A DNA stretch of 64,000 nucleotides, taken from contig NZ_RWIJ01000003.1 in the NCBI RefSeq assembly GCF_019805165.1, positions 1 to 64,000 of the forward strand, written 5' to 3'. This DNA comes from Azospirillum sp. 412522. GTDB lineage: Bacteria; Pseudomonadota; Alphaproteobacteria; Azospirillales; Azospirillaceae. Numbering within the stretch: position 1 is the stretch's first letter; every line of letters starts with the position of its first letter. This document shows, in pieces, positions 55,536 to 64,000 of the stretch. Under the pieces are notes generated by a model. It worked only from the letters and a program-made list of their open reading frames with translations, ran no database searches and was not told where the DNA came from. Made by a program: the position numbers and the translations under genes.

Positions 55536-56975
55536 TCAGAACGGGGCCTTCATCACGCCCCAGACGGGGTTGTTGATGGCCAGGTCCATGTCGCGGGCGA
55601 AGATCGCGAAGCCGTCATAGCCGTGGTACGGGCCGGAATAGTCCCAGCTGTGCATCTGGCGGAACGGCAGGCCCATCTTCTGGAACACGTACTTTTCCTT
55701 GATGCCCGACGCGACGAGGTCGGGACGCATCGCCTCGACGAACTTCTCCAACTCGAACGCGGTGACGTCGTCGTAGATCAGCGTGCCTTCCTTCACGTAG
55801 TGCGGCGTGCGCTGATAGTCGTCGTTGTGGGCGAACTCGTAGCCGGTGCCGATGATCTCCATGCCCAGGTCATGGTAGGCGTCGACGACGTGGCGGGGAC
55901 GCAGGCCGCCGACGTAGATCATGACCTTCTTGCCATCCAGCCGCGGCTTGTACTTGGCGATGACCGCATCGACCATCGGCTGGTAGCGGGCGATGACCTT
56001 CTCGGCGTTCTCCTTGATCTTGTCGTCGAAGAGAGCGGCGATCTTGCGCAGGGACTCGGCGATCTGGCTCGGGCCGAAGAAGTTGTATTCCATCCACGGA
56101 ATATTGAACTTCTCTTCCATGTGGCGCGCGATGTAGTTCATCGAGCGGTAGCAGTGGATCAGGTTGACCTTGGCCTTCGGGGTGTTCTCCAGCTCGGCCA
56201 TGGTGCCGTCGCCCGACCACTGGGCAATCACGCGCAGGCCGATCTCCTCCAGCAGGATGCGGGACGACCAGGCGTCGCCGCCGATGTTGTAGTCGCCGAT
56301 GATGGTGACATCATAGGGGGTGGAGACGAAGCCGGCCTTGGGTTCCGTCTTCTCGAACACCCAGTCGCGGATGGCGTCGTTGGCGATGTGGTGGCCCAGC
56401 GACTGGGACACGCCGCGGAAGCCTTCGCAGCGCACGGGGATGACCGGCTTGCCGATTTCCGCCGACTTGGCGCGGGCGACAGCCTCGATGTCGTCGCCGA
56501 TCAGGCCGATCGGGCATTCCGACTGGATCGAGATGCCGTTCACCAGCGGGAACAGCTCGTTGATTTCCTCGATGACCTTGTGCAGCTTCTTGTCGCCGCC
56601 GAAGACGATGTCCTTCTCCTGGAAGTCGGAGGTGAAGTGCATCGTGCCCCAGCTGTCCACACCGGTGTCGCCGATGTAGTAGTTGCGGCGGCCGGACCAG
56701 GAGTAGTAGCCGCAGCCGACCGGACCGTGGGAGATGTGGATCATGTCCTTGATCGGACCCCACACCACGCCCTTGGAGCCGGCATAGGCGCAGCCGCGGA
56801 TGGTCATGACGCCGGGGATGGACTTGACGTTCGACTTGACGCCGCAGTCCTTGGCCTCGGCCTCCAGCACGTTCAGGTGCTTGGCGCGGCGCTTGCGGGA
56901 TTTTTCGGGATAGGCTTCGAGGACTTCGTTGACGAGGTTCTTGACGTCGACCGTGGTGTTCTCGGACAGGCTCAT
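55536..56975 (-). CDS. nifD: nitrogenase MoFe protein alpha subunit NifD
   Basis: The 479-residue alpha subunit binds FeMo-cofactor and reduces N2. P-cluster cysteines are in [16 protein letters not shown] and [11 protein letters not shown]. The FeMo-cofactor ligands are the Cys in [12 protein letters not shown] and the His in [19 protein letters not shown]. It lacks the VnfD/AnfD pattern, so it is the Mo form. The ATG at 56975 follows GGAGG. Confidence 0.98.
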   Translation of the reverse strand: MSLSENTTVDVKNLVNEVLEAYPEKSRKRRAKHLNVLEAEAKDCGVKSNVKSIPGVMTIRGCAYAGSKGVVWGPIKDMIHISHGPVGCGYYSWSGRRNYYIGDTGVDSWGTMHFTSDFQEKDIVFGGDKKLHKVIEEINELFPLVNGISIQSECPIGLIGDDIEAVARAKSAEIGKPVIPVRCEGFRGVSQSLGHHIANDAIRDWVFEKTEPKAGFVSTPYDVTIIGDYNIGGDAWSSRILLEEIGLRVIAQWSGDGTMAELENTPKAKVNLIHCYRSMNYIARHMEEKFNIPWMEYNFFGPSQIAESLRKIAALFDDKIKENAEKVIARYQPMVDAVIAKYKPRLDGKKVMIYVGGLRPRHVVDAYHDLGMEIIGTGYEFAHNDDYQRTPHYVKEGTLIYDDVTAFELEKFVEAMRPDLVASGIKEKYVFQKMGLPFRQMHSWDYSGPYHGYDGFAIFARDMDLAINNPVWGVMKAPF

Positions 56976-57174
56976 AGCCGGCCTCCTGCTTGAATATTCG
57001 CGCCACTGCAGCGCGTGACCGAGCCCCTCCCTCCCACGCCGTCGCCCCTGGGTCCGTCCCTTGGGGACTGTCTTGGGTCGGCGTTGTGCGGGGCTGGGGA
57101 TGGGGCCAGTGTTCAGGCGGTCCCCCCTGCGCGAAGGCAGGGGGGCCGGTAGGCAACCGTCGCTAGGCCTGGGG

Positions 57175-58182
<1,008 letters not shown>

Positions 58183-58237
58183 CTATAAACCGTTGATAAA
58201 AAACAAAATATTCGATGGCGCAAAGGGTTCGGGGGTT

Positions 58238-58253
58238 TGTCGGGGTCCCGACA
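58238..58253. promoter_or_regulatory. NifA activator site of nifHDK
   Basis: TGT-CGGGGTCCCG-ACA is a TGT-N10-ACA match, and the central bases are themselves palindromic. It lies about 100 bases before the predicted start. Confidence 0.85.
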
Positions 58254-58261
58254 CACACGAC

Positions 58262-58286
58262 AAAGCCCGACATTTTGTCGGGTCTT
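58262..58286 (-). terminator. terminator of the unknown gene upstream of nifH
   Basis: CCCGACA and TGTCGGG arms with a 3-base loop, flanked by AAAG and CTTT, form a small hairpin after the 58335 gene on the minus strand. Confidence 0.6.
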
Positions 58287-58334
58287 TACGGAAGAGGGTA
58301 TTTGAAAGCGGGCAAGCCCGGCCGACCCCGTGCT

Positions 58335-59636
58335 TCAGCGCTCCTCGCCCAGCGCCTCGGCCGCGACGACGATGCGCAGAGCCAGCTCCTCGACCGCCTC
58401 GTCGCGGTTCATGTCATAGAGCAGCTGTGCCAGCAGACGGCCGCGTGCCAACAGCCGGCGGGCGAGGACGGGGTCGGCGGGCTTGGCCAGCAGCGCCTCG
58501 ACCAGACGTTCGCCGGTCAGGCGAGCCAGCGCGTCGCAGCGGTCGATCAGCCGCTGCTTCAGCGTGTCCACGGCAGCCGGACGGCCGGCATGGGTCAGGT
58601 CGGCGCAGAAATGGTGCAGGCTGCGCAGCTGGCGCAGCAAGGCCGCGAACAGCAGGTCGTCCAGCTCGCCACCGGCCGCGGCCTTGCCGACAAGATCGAA
58701 CAATGTGTCGGAAAGCCGCCATGCCGCCGAGAGCCAGTCATTCATCGCCTTGCGGTCGGCCGGTTCGACGAAGGGGCCGGACTCCTCCTTCGTCTCCGCC
58801 TGGTCATCCAGGTTGCGCAGCGCGATGACGATCAGCCCGTCGGCCTGGGCCAGCGTGGCGAGGCTGGCATGGAGGGTCTTCAGCCCGCGGTCCGCCACGA
58901 AGCCCTCGATCGCCTCCGTCGCCCGGCGCAGCGAATAGCGGGCCAGCCGGCGCGACTGATAGACGACGTCCTGCAGCGCGCTGTTGCCGCCGAGCGCCTC
59001 CAGCGCCATCCGCCGCACCTCGAAACGCAGCAGGGCACGGGCCAGCCGGTCGATGCCGCCGACGTCGATGGGGCGGCGATCCCTGGTCAGCGTATCGGCG
59101 GTGGCGCGGGCGTCGGCCTCGATGGCGGTGATCACCGCCTGGAGGTGGCTCTTGCCGCCGCCGCGCATCCGGCTGACCAGCGTCCGCATCGCCTCGGCGA
59201 GATCGACGGCGCCCGGCAGGCTTTCCTCCTGGCCGGTGCGGCCGGCCACCAGCCGGTCGATCAGATGGTCGCGGACTCCCGGCAGCAGGACATCGGTGAT
59301 GATCTGCCCGATCGGCCGCAGCAGGGCATCCAGCATCCGTCCGGGCGGCTGCCCCGTCAGCCCTGGAAGGGGGTTGATCGGCTTGGGTACCAGCCGTGGC
59401 CGGTGCGGCTCCAGCAGCTCCAGCACCGAATCGCCGCGCAAGGGCGTGATCGTGCCGCGCAGAAGCTGGGCGAGGCGCAGGGTGGTGCGCGCCTCCGCCA
59501 CGCCGCGCGGCGGGCTGCCGGTGGCCGGCGGGACGGGCGAGATATCGGGGGAGGGGGGCTGGACAGGCGCCTGCGTGGGCACCGGCGGATTACGCCGGCG
59601 CCAGCTGTCGTCGTACTTGGTCGGCCAGAAGGCCAT
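58335..59636 (-). CDS. unrecognised 433-residue protein between nifH and draT
   Basis: No family is recognised. The protein starts MAFWPTKYDDSWRR and has a Pro-rich N-terminal ~50 residues (PVPTQAPVQPPSPDISPVPP). A ~380-residue Leu/Arg/Ala-rich, probably all-alpha region follows. No signal peptide, membrane helix, nucleotide motif or metal motif was seen. The strand is the same as nifH and opposite to draT. It ends in a hairpin before the nifH activator site. A nitrogenase-regulation role is only a guess from position. Confidence 0.75.
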   Translation of the reverse strand: MAFWPTKYDDSWRRRNPPVPTQAPVQPPSPDISPVPPATGSPPRGVAEARTTLRLAQLLRGTITPLRGDSVLELLEPHRPRLVPKPINPLPGLTGQPPGRMLDALLRPIGQIITDVLLPGVRDHLIDRLVAGRTGQEESLPGAVDLAEAMRTLVSRMRGGGKSHLQAVITAIEADARATADTLTRDRRPIDVGGIDRLARALLRFEVRRMALEALGGNSALQDVVYQSRRLARYSLRRATEAIEGFVADRGLKTLHASLATLAQADGLIVIALRNLDDQAETKEESGPFVEPADRKAMNDWLSAAWRLSDTLFDLVGKAAAGGELDDLLFAALLRQLRSLHHFCADLTHAGRPAAVDTLKQRLIDRCDALARLTGERLVEALLAKPADPVLARRLLARGRLLAQLLYDMNRDEAVEELALRIVVAAEALGEER

Positions 59637-59837
59637 GCGGGTGCCGCCGGATCGTAAGCGTCGCTGTACTAAGTATGGGGACGGATCGTTCGGCTTCAAA
59701 TGGACAATATTACGACATGCGTCAACGCTCCCGACCCGGTGTGGCGGTGAGGGCTTGGCACGCGGCGGCTTATGGAATATCCATATAATAAGTAATGATA
59801 TTTGACGGGGCTAATTGGCGTGGCGGATGGGAGCGTG

Positions 59838-60722
59838 ATGGAGGGTGCGAACGGTCGGGCGGCGGAACCTGATTCATCACCGGACTTTCCGTCCGATTCA
59901 CCGCTGGCCCTGCGCGCCCACCGCACCAACCTCGTCAATGTTCCGGCTGCCGCGCTGTGCATCGAGGCCTACAATGACGAACCGCGGCGCCTGCGCATCG
60001 GCGCAACCCGCAGCGAACACGCGGCCCTGTTCGAAGCGCTGGATGAAAGCCGCGACGCGCTGGCGGCATCCGACATCTTCCAGCGCTACATGGCCAAAAT
60101 GTTCGGGGTGAATCCCGATTTTTCCGGGTCGGAAGGGCCGGACGGCAGGCGGCGCTTCCGCGCCAGCTACCTGCGCCTGCTGAAGGGGTGGATGTTCGAC
60201 AGCAACCGGGCGGAGGGGGCGGTGCTGAAGGGCTGGGTGGAGAGCCGCTTCGGCTTGCTCCCGACCTTCCATGGCGAGCCGATCCGCCGCTTCTCCTCCG
60301 ATGCCTGGACGGCCTATGGCGAGCAGAAGCAATCGACCCGCTTCCACAACAACAACATCCACCTGCAGCTCGACCTTCTGTACGAGTTCTGCCAGTGGAC
60401 GATCCGCCGAGGCTGGCCCGACGCGCCGATGCCCGACTGGGCCTCGCACATCCGCCTTTTCCGCGGCGTCAACGATTTCGAGGAACACCACATCGTCGCC
60501 CGGCCGGACAAGCGCACGGCGGTGCTGCGGCTGAACAACCTGTGTTCCTTTTCCATCAACCGCGACATCGCCGGCCAGTTCGGCGACTACATCCTCGACG
60601 CCTGGGTGCCGCTGCCCAAGGTGGTCTTCTTCCGCGACATCCTGCCGCGCTACCCGTTCCAGGGGGAGGGGGAGTATCTGGTGATCGGCGGGGATTACCG
60701 GGTGGGTGTGTCGCTTCTCTGA
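59838..60722 (+). CDS. draT: NAD+-dinitrogen-reductase ADP-D-ribosyltransferase DraT
   Basis: DraT inactivates nitrogenase in response to ammonium or darkness/energy loss by adding ADP-ribose to NifH Arg104. The 294-residue protein matches DraT family segments: ALRAHRTNLVNVPAAALCIEAYNDEP, DIFQRYMAKMFGV, YLRLLKGWMFDSNRAEGAVLKGWVESRFGLLPTFH and LFRGVNDFEEHHI. The ATG at 59838 follows GGGAGCG. A TATAAT box near 59790 may be its -10. It precedes draG. Confidence 0.95.
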   Translation: MEGANGRAAEPDSSPDFPSDSPLALRAHRTNLVNVPAAALCIEAYNDEPRRLRIGATRSEHAALFEALDESRDALAASDIFQRYMAKMFGVNPDFSGSEGPDGRRRFRASYLRLLKGWMFDSNRAEGAVLKGWVESRFGLLPTFHGEPIRRFSSDAWTAYGEQKQSTRFHNNNIHLQLDLLYEFCQWTIRRGWPDAPMPDWASHIRLFRGVNDFEEHHIVARPDKRTAVLRLNNLCSFSINRDIAGQFGDYILDAWVPLPKVVFFRDILPRYPFQGEGEYLVIGGDYRVGVSLL

Positions 60723-60800
60723 CAACCTCAAGGTCCGGCGGCGGCCTGTCGGCCGGTTCGCCGGGCTCACCAGGAAAGGGCGGGCATTTCGCCCCATGGC

Positions 60801-61724
60801 ATGACCGATCCGACGATTCCGACACCCGAAATCCGTTCCCCTGAGATCCGCTCCAGGGCTCTTGGCGCCTATCTCGGCCTCGCCTGCGGCGATGCGCTGG
60901 GGGCTACGGTGGAGTTCCTGACCAAGGGCGAGATCGCCCATCAATATGGCGTCCACAAGCACATCAAGGGCGGTGGCTGGCTGAAGCTGCCGGCCGGACA
61001 GGTGACCGACGACACCGAAATGTCGCTGCATCTCGGCCGGGCCATCCTGTCCGGCCCGGAGTGGGAGGCCCGCCGCGCCGCCGAGGAATTCGCGGTCTGG
61101 CTGAAATCGGTGCCGGTCGATGTCGGCGACACGACGCGTCGCGGCATCCGCCGCTTCATCATGCACGGCACGCTGGAGGAGCCGGAGTCGGAGTACCATG
61201 CCGGCAACGGGGCGGCGATGCGCAACCTGCCGGTGGCGCTGGCGACTTTGGGCGACGACGCGGCCTTCGAACGCTGGTCGGTGGAACAGTCGCACATCAC
61301 CCACTGCAACCAGCTTTCCGACGCCGCGGTGATCGCGCTGGGCCGGATGGTGCGGCGGCTGGTGCTGGGCGGCGGCATCGTCGCCGCGCGGGAGGAGGCG
61401 AACGCCCTGATCGCCAGGCATCGCCAGTTCAAGTTCGAGCCCTACCGCGGCCTGTCGACCGCCTTCATCGTCGATACGGTGCAGACCGTCTTCCACTATT
61501 ACTTCCAGACCGATTCGGTCGAATCCTGCGTGGTCGAGACGGTGAACCAGGGGGGGGACGCCGACACCACCGGCGCCATCGCCGGCATGCTGGCCGGTGC
61601 CACCTATGGCGTGGAGTCGATCCCGCCGCGCTGGCTGCGCAAGCTGGACCGCAAGGTCCATGACGAGATTTGTCAGCAAACCGACGCGCTGCTCGCCCGC
61701 GCGCCGCTGCTCCGGGAGAAATGA
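60801..61724 (+). CDS. draG: ADP-ribosyl-[dinitrogen reductase] glycohydrolase DraG
   Basis: DraG removes ADP-ribose from NifH and restores activity. The 307-residue protein has GLACGDALGATVEF near residue 26 and VTDDTEMSLHLGRA, which bind the two Mn ions of the family. The late GGDADTTGAIAGMLAGA segment adds further metal ligands. It follows draT by 78 bases. In Azospirillum the pair is controlled by PII proteins and AmtB. Confidence 0.95.
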   Translation: MTDPTIPTPEIRSPEIRSRALGAYLGLACGDALGATVEFLTKGEIAHQYGVHKHIKGGGWLKLPAGQVTDDTEMSLHLGRAILSGPEWEARRAAEEFAVWLKSVPVDVGDTTRRGIRRFIMHGTLEEPESEYHAGNGAAMRNLPVALATLGDDAAFERWSVEQSHITHCNQLSDAAVIALGRMVRRLVLGGGIVAAREEANALIARHRQFKFEPYRGLSTAFIVDTVQTVFHYYFQTDSVESCVVETVNQGGDADTTGAIAGMLAGATYGVESIPPRWLRKLDRKVHDEICQQTDALLARAPLLREK

Positions 61725-61727
61725 GCG

Positions 61728-62147
61728 ATGGCTGAGGTGATCTTCTATGAAAAGCCCGGCTGCGGCGGCAACGCGCGCCAGAAGGCCCTGCTGGAACAGG
61801 CCGGCCACCGCGTGATCGCCCGCGACCTGCTGGGCGAACCCTGGACGCCGGAGGCGTTGCGCCCCTTCTTCGGCGACCGTCCGGTGGCCGACTGGTTCAA
61901 TCGCGCCGCCCCGGCGGTGAAGAGTGGCGAATTGGTGCCGGAGGCGATGGATGAGGCCACGGCGCTCGCCGCGATGATCGAACGGCCGTTGCTGATCCGC
62001 CGCCCGCTGATGCAGGTCGGCGACCGCCGCGACTGCGGGTTCGAGACCGAGCGGGTGGATGCCTGGATCGGACTGGGCGGCGCCCCGGCGGCGGGGAAGA
62101 TGGAAGGGTGCCTGCGACCGGACATGCCGCCCTGCCCAAAGCCATGA
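61728..62147 (+). CDS. nitrogenase-associated ArsC-like protein
   Basis: The 139-residue protein is a glutaredoxin/ArsC-fold member of the 'nitrogenase-associated protein' family. It has EKPGCGGNARQKALLEQAGH (Cys near residue 12, but no CX5R arsenate-reductase site) and FFGDRPVADWFNRAAPAVKSGELVPEAMDEATALAAMIERPLLIRRPLM. It is 3 bases after draG, so co-transcribed, and may be the draB-type gene of Azospirillum. Confidence 0.82.
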   Translation: MAEVIFYEKPGCGGNARQKALLEQAGHRVIARDLLGEPWTPEALRPFFGDRPVADWFNRAAPAVKSGELVPEAMDEATALAAMIERPLLIRRPLMQVGDRRDCGFETERVDAWIGLGGAPAAGKMEGCLRPDMPPCPKP

Positions 62148-62258
62148 GGCTCCCCCCGACGTGGGAACAACCTCCGTCATGTCAAAGCGTGACCTCGCGC
62201 ACCGCCTCTTGTAGCTTGTCGATCCCAAGGGCGACGACCAGCGGCGGACGAGGACACC

Positions 62259-63029
62259 ATGTGCGAACTCCTGGGCATGAGCGCCAACGTGCCCACGGAC
62301 ATCTGCTTCAGCTTCGCCGGCCTGATGCGCCGCGGCGGGCAGACCGGGCCGCACCGTGACGGCTGGGGCATCGCCTTCTACGAGGGGAAGGGCTGCCGCA
62401 CCTTCCACGACCCGGCGCCGAGCAGCGAGTCGGAGATCGCCCGGCTGGTCAGCCAGTATTCTATCAAGTCCTGCACGGTGATCTCGCACATCCGCCGCGC
62501 CAATCGCGGCCGGGTCTCGCTGGAGAACACCCACCCGTTTACCCGCGAGCTGTGGGGCCGGGTATGGACCTTCGCCCATAACGGCCAGTTGAAGGGCATC
62601 AAGGACCGCCTCCTGACCTTCTACGAGCCGGTCGGCAGCACCGACAGCGAACATGCCTTCTGCTGGCTGCTCGACCAGATCCGCATGCAATATCCGGAGC
62701 CGCCGAAGACGACCGCCGGGCTGATGAAGCTGATCCGCCATCTGGCCGCCGATCTGGGGACGCTCGGCGTGTTCAACATGCTGCTCAGCGATGGGCGGTA
62801 CCTGTGGTGCCATTGCGCCACCAACCTTGCCTGGCTGACCCGCAAGGCTCCCTTCGGTGCCGCTACCCTGGTCGATGCCGACATGAGCGTCGATTTCTCC
62901 AGGGAGACGACGCCCAACGATGTCGTCACCGTCGTCGCCACCCGCCCGCTGACCAGGGACGAGGCCTGGACGGTGATGCAGCCGGGCCAGATGGCGGTCT
63001 TCCGAAGCGGGGCGTTGGTGAGGGGTTGA
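62259..63029 (+). CDS. class II glutamine amidotransferase, YafJ type
   Basis: The 256-residue Ntn-type protein begins MCELLGMSA, with Cys2 as the nucleophile after Met removal. The glutaminase pattern [23 protein letters not shown] and [25 protein letters not shown] follows. There is no second synthetase domain, so the amide acceptor is unknown. Confidence 0.87.
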   Translation: MCELLGMSANVPTDICFSFAGLMRRGGQTGPHRDGWGIAFYEGKGCRTFHDPAPSSESEIARLVSQYSIKSCTVISHIRRANRGRVSLENTHPFTRELWGRVWTFAHNGQLKGIKDRLLTFYEPVGSTDSEHAFCWLLDQIRMQYPEPPKTTAGLMKLIRHLAADLGTLGVFNMLLSDGRYLWCHCATNLAWLTRKAPFGAATLVDADMSVDFSRETTPNDVVTVVATRPLTRDEAWTVMQPGQMAVFRSGALVRG

Positions 63030-63175
63030 GCCGGGCGTGCCGGGCCGATTGTTGCCTCGCCAGAAACGATCTTTCCCGCACAGCCCGGCTTAACCGCAGG
63101 AAGGCAAAAGAGCATCTTGGGCGTCAGAAACCGGCCGGACCCGACGGCCGCAACAACCAAGAGGCTCCTTCCGTC

Positions 63176-63799
63176 ATGACCACGATCCTGCATGTCGATT
63201 CCAGCCCGCTCGGCACCTTTTCCGTCACCCGCCAGCTGACCGCCTCCATCGTCGAGGCTCTGGTGAAGGCCGATCCGGCGGCCACCGTCGTCACCCGTGA
63301 CGTCGCCGCCAACCCGCCGGCCCATCTGGATGCCGAACTGCTGCCGGTTCTCAAGCTCGGCGTTGTGGATGGGCTGAGCGAGCGTCAGCGCGAGGAGCTG
63401 GCCCTGACCAATGTGCTTCTCGACGAGTTCCTGGCCGCCGATGTCGTGGTCGTCGGCGCGCCGATGTATAATTTCTCCGTCCCGACCCAGCTGAAGGCCT
63501 GGATCGACCGCCTCGCCCAGGCTGGCCGCACCTTCCGCTACACCGAGAAGGGCCCCGAGGGTCTGGCCGGCGGCAAGCGCGTGATCGTGGCCTCGGGCCG
63601 CGGCGGCGTCTATTCGACCAACCCGGCGCTCGCTGGTCTGGACCATCAGGAGGCTTATCTGCGCTCGGTTTTCGGCTTCTTCGGCATCACCGACGTGACC
63701 TTCATCCGCGCCGAGGGCGTGAGCATGGGTCCGGAAGCCAAGGACAAGGCGCTGGCCGCCGCGACCAAGGAAATCGAGAGCCTGCTGGCCGCTGCCTGA
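63176..63799 (+). CDS. azoR: FMN-dependent NADH-azoreductase
   Basis: The 207-residue flavodoxin-fold enzyme reduces azo and quinone compounds. The N-terminal phosphate loop is LHVDSSPLGTFSVTR, followed by APMYNFSVPTQLKAWIDRLAQAGRTFRYTEKGPEGL and ASGRGGVYS at the flavin site. The ATG at 63176 is the best family-length start. Confidence 0.92.
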   Translation: MTTILHVDSSPLGTFSVTRQLTASIVEALVKADPAATVVTRDVAANPPAHLDAELLPVLKLGVVDGLSERQREELALTNVLLDEFLAADVVVVGAPMYNFSVPTQLKAWIDRLAQAGRTFRYTEKGPEGLAGGKRVIVASGRGGVYSTNPALAGLDHQEAYLRSVFGFFGITDVTFIRAEGVSMGPEAKDKALAAATKEIESLLAAA

Positions 63800-63819
63800 G
63801 GCCTGAGTCTAAGACTGAG

Positions 63820-63848
63820 ATGGGGGCGGGTCTCGCATCCGCCCCCAT
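63820..63848 (+). terminator. terminator hairpin after azoR
   Basis: ATGGGGGCGG and CCGCCCCCAT arms pair with a 9-base loop. No T-run follows. Confidence 0.4.
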
Positions 63849-63851
63849 TCG

Positions 63852-64000
63852 TTACTGGAACGCCACTTCCGCCAGGCTGCGCAGCTTGCGGGAGTGCAGC
63901 GTTTCCATCCCGTGCTCGCGCAGCAGTTCCATCGCCAGCACGCCGATCTTCAGATGCTGGTCGACCCGCTCGCGGTAGAAGCGGTCGGCCATGCCCGGCA
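63852..64000 (-). CDS. 3' end of an unidentified gene
   Basis: The last ~49 codons of a minus-strand gene end in TAA at 63854-63852. The peptide includes MADRFYRERVDQHLKIGVLAMELL and LHSRKLRSLAEVAFQ, mostly helical. The family is not recognised from this fragment. Confidence 0.6.
   Translation of the reverse strand, partial: PGMADRFYRERVDQHLKIGVLAMELLREHGMETLHSRKLRSLAEVAFQ

Noticed and set aside
59755..59775. TGGCAC-like sequence upstream of draT as a sigma54 promoter
   Set aside because: The -12 position reads GGCTT at the required spacing and lacks the GC, so it does not fit.
59898..62813. A long open frame opposite draT-draG and the amidotransferase gene
   Set aside because: It is a codon-bias shadow of real genes with clear family motifs.

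Overview
The window is GC-rich alphaproteobacterial DNA that looks like an Azospirillum chromosome, probably close to A. lipoferum or Azospirillum sp. B510. The evidence is a complete nifHDK plus nifENX block, draT-draG for post-translational nitrogenase control, a soluble two-PAS chemoreceptor of the AerC type inside the nif region, split b/b' ATP synthase subunits and several chemoreceptor genes. No rRNA, tRNA, CRISPR, transposase or phage gene was seen. Gene order is tight and all genes have similar codon use, so nothing points to a recent island.

Layout. 1-1072 is the 5' part of a flagellin gene (minus strand) with a sigma54-like promoter. 1.5-8.7 kb holds RidA, a GNAT-like protein, a CaiB/BaiF CoA-transferase, MoaA, a large polyferredoxin and a sugar-nucleotide-type epimerase. 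8.8-20.0 kb is a formate dehydrogenase region. On the minus strand it has an XRE regulator and a tungstate-type transporter (TupA, TupB). On the plus strand it has fdhD, mobA, DUF3305 and DUF3306 proteins, a TorD-like chaperone, a small Tat-signal protein, and the FDH alpha, beta and gamma subunits with a small lipoprotein gene between beta and gamma. 20.1-23.8 kb has an aldolase, a hybrid-free sensor histidine kinase and an extradiol dioxygenase. 23.9-26.6 kb is the ATP synthase Fo operon (atpI-B-E-F'-F, minus strand).

26.9-30.9 kb has a SCO1 protein, a chemoreceptor with a C-terminal hemerythrin domain, and PhoH. 31.7-33.7 kb is minCDE. 34.0-38.9 kb has an FG-GAP protein, a PAS gene overlapping a chemoreceptor gene (a split Aer), and a cytosolic chemoreceptor-like protein carrying a C-terminal Cache domain. 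39-46.9 kb is mostly housekeeping: dipeptide epimerase, pterin dehydratase, uracil-DNA glycosylase, methyltransferase, CHAP amidase, ubiA, a receiver protein, rsmE and gshA.

47.0-62.1 kb is the nitrogen-fixation region. From right to left on the minus strand it reads nifH-nifD-nifK, then aerC, then nifE-nifN-nifX-DUF269-CCE_0567-fdxB. Divergently on the plus strand lie draT-draG and a nitrogenase-associated ArsC-like gene, separated from nifH by an unrecognised 433-residue gene. nifH and nifE each have a -24/-12 promoter and TGT-N10-ACA activator sites, so NifA and sigma54 should drive both. The end of the window has a class II amidotransferase, azoR and a truncated gene.

Functional themes. 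Nitrogenase assembly and its switch-off are encoded together with an oxygen/redox-taxis receptor. A second theme is Mo/W enzyme biogenesis (moaA, mobA, fdhD, Tup, chaperone) serving formate dehydrogenase. A third is an unusual concentration of redox/oxygen-type chemoreceptors: AerC-like, split Aer-like, hemerythrin-MCP and Cache-MCP. The most unusual items are the split Aer pair, the MCP-then-Cache protein, the Tup transporter without an ATPase gene, the unknown gene between nifH and draT, and three families of intergenic palindromic repeats.
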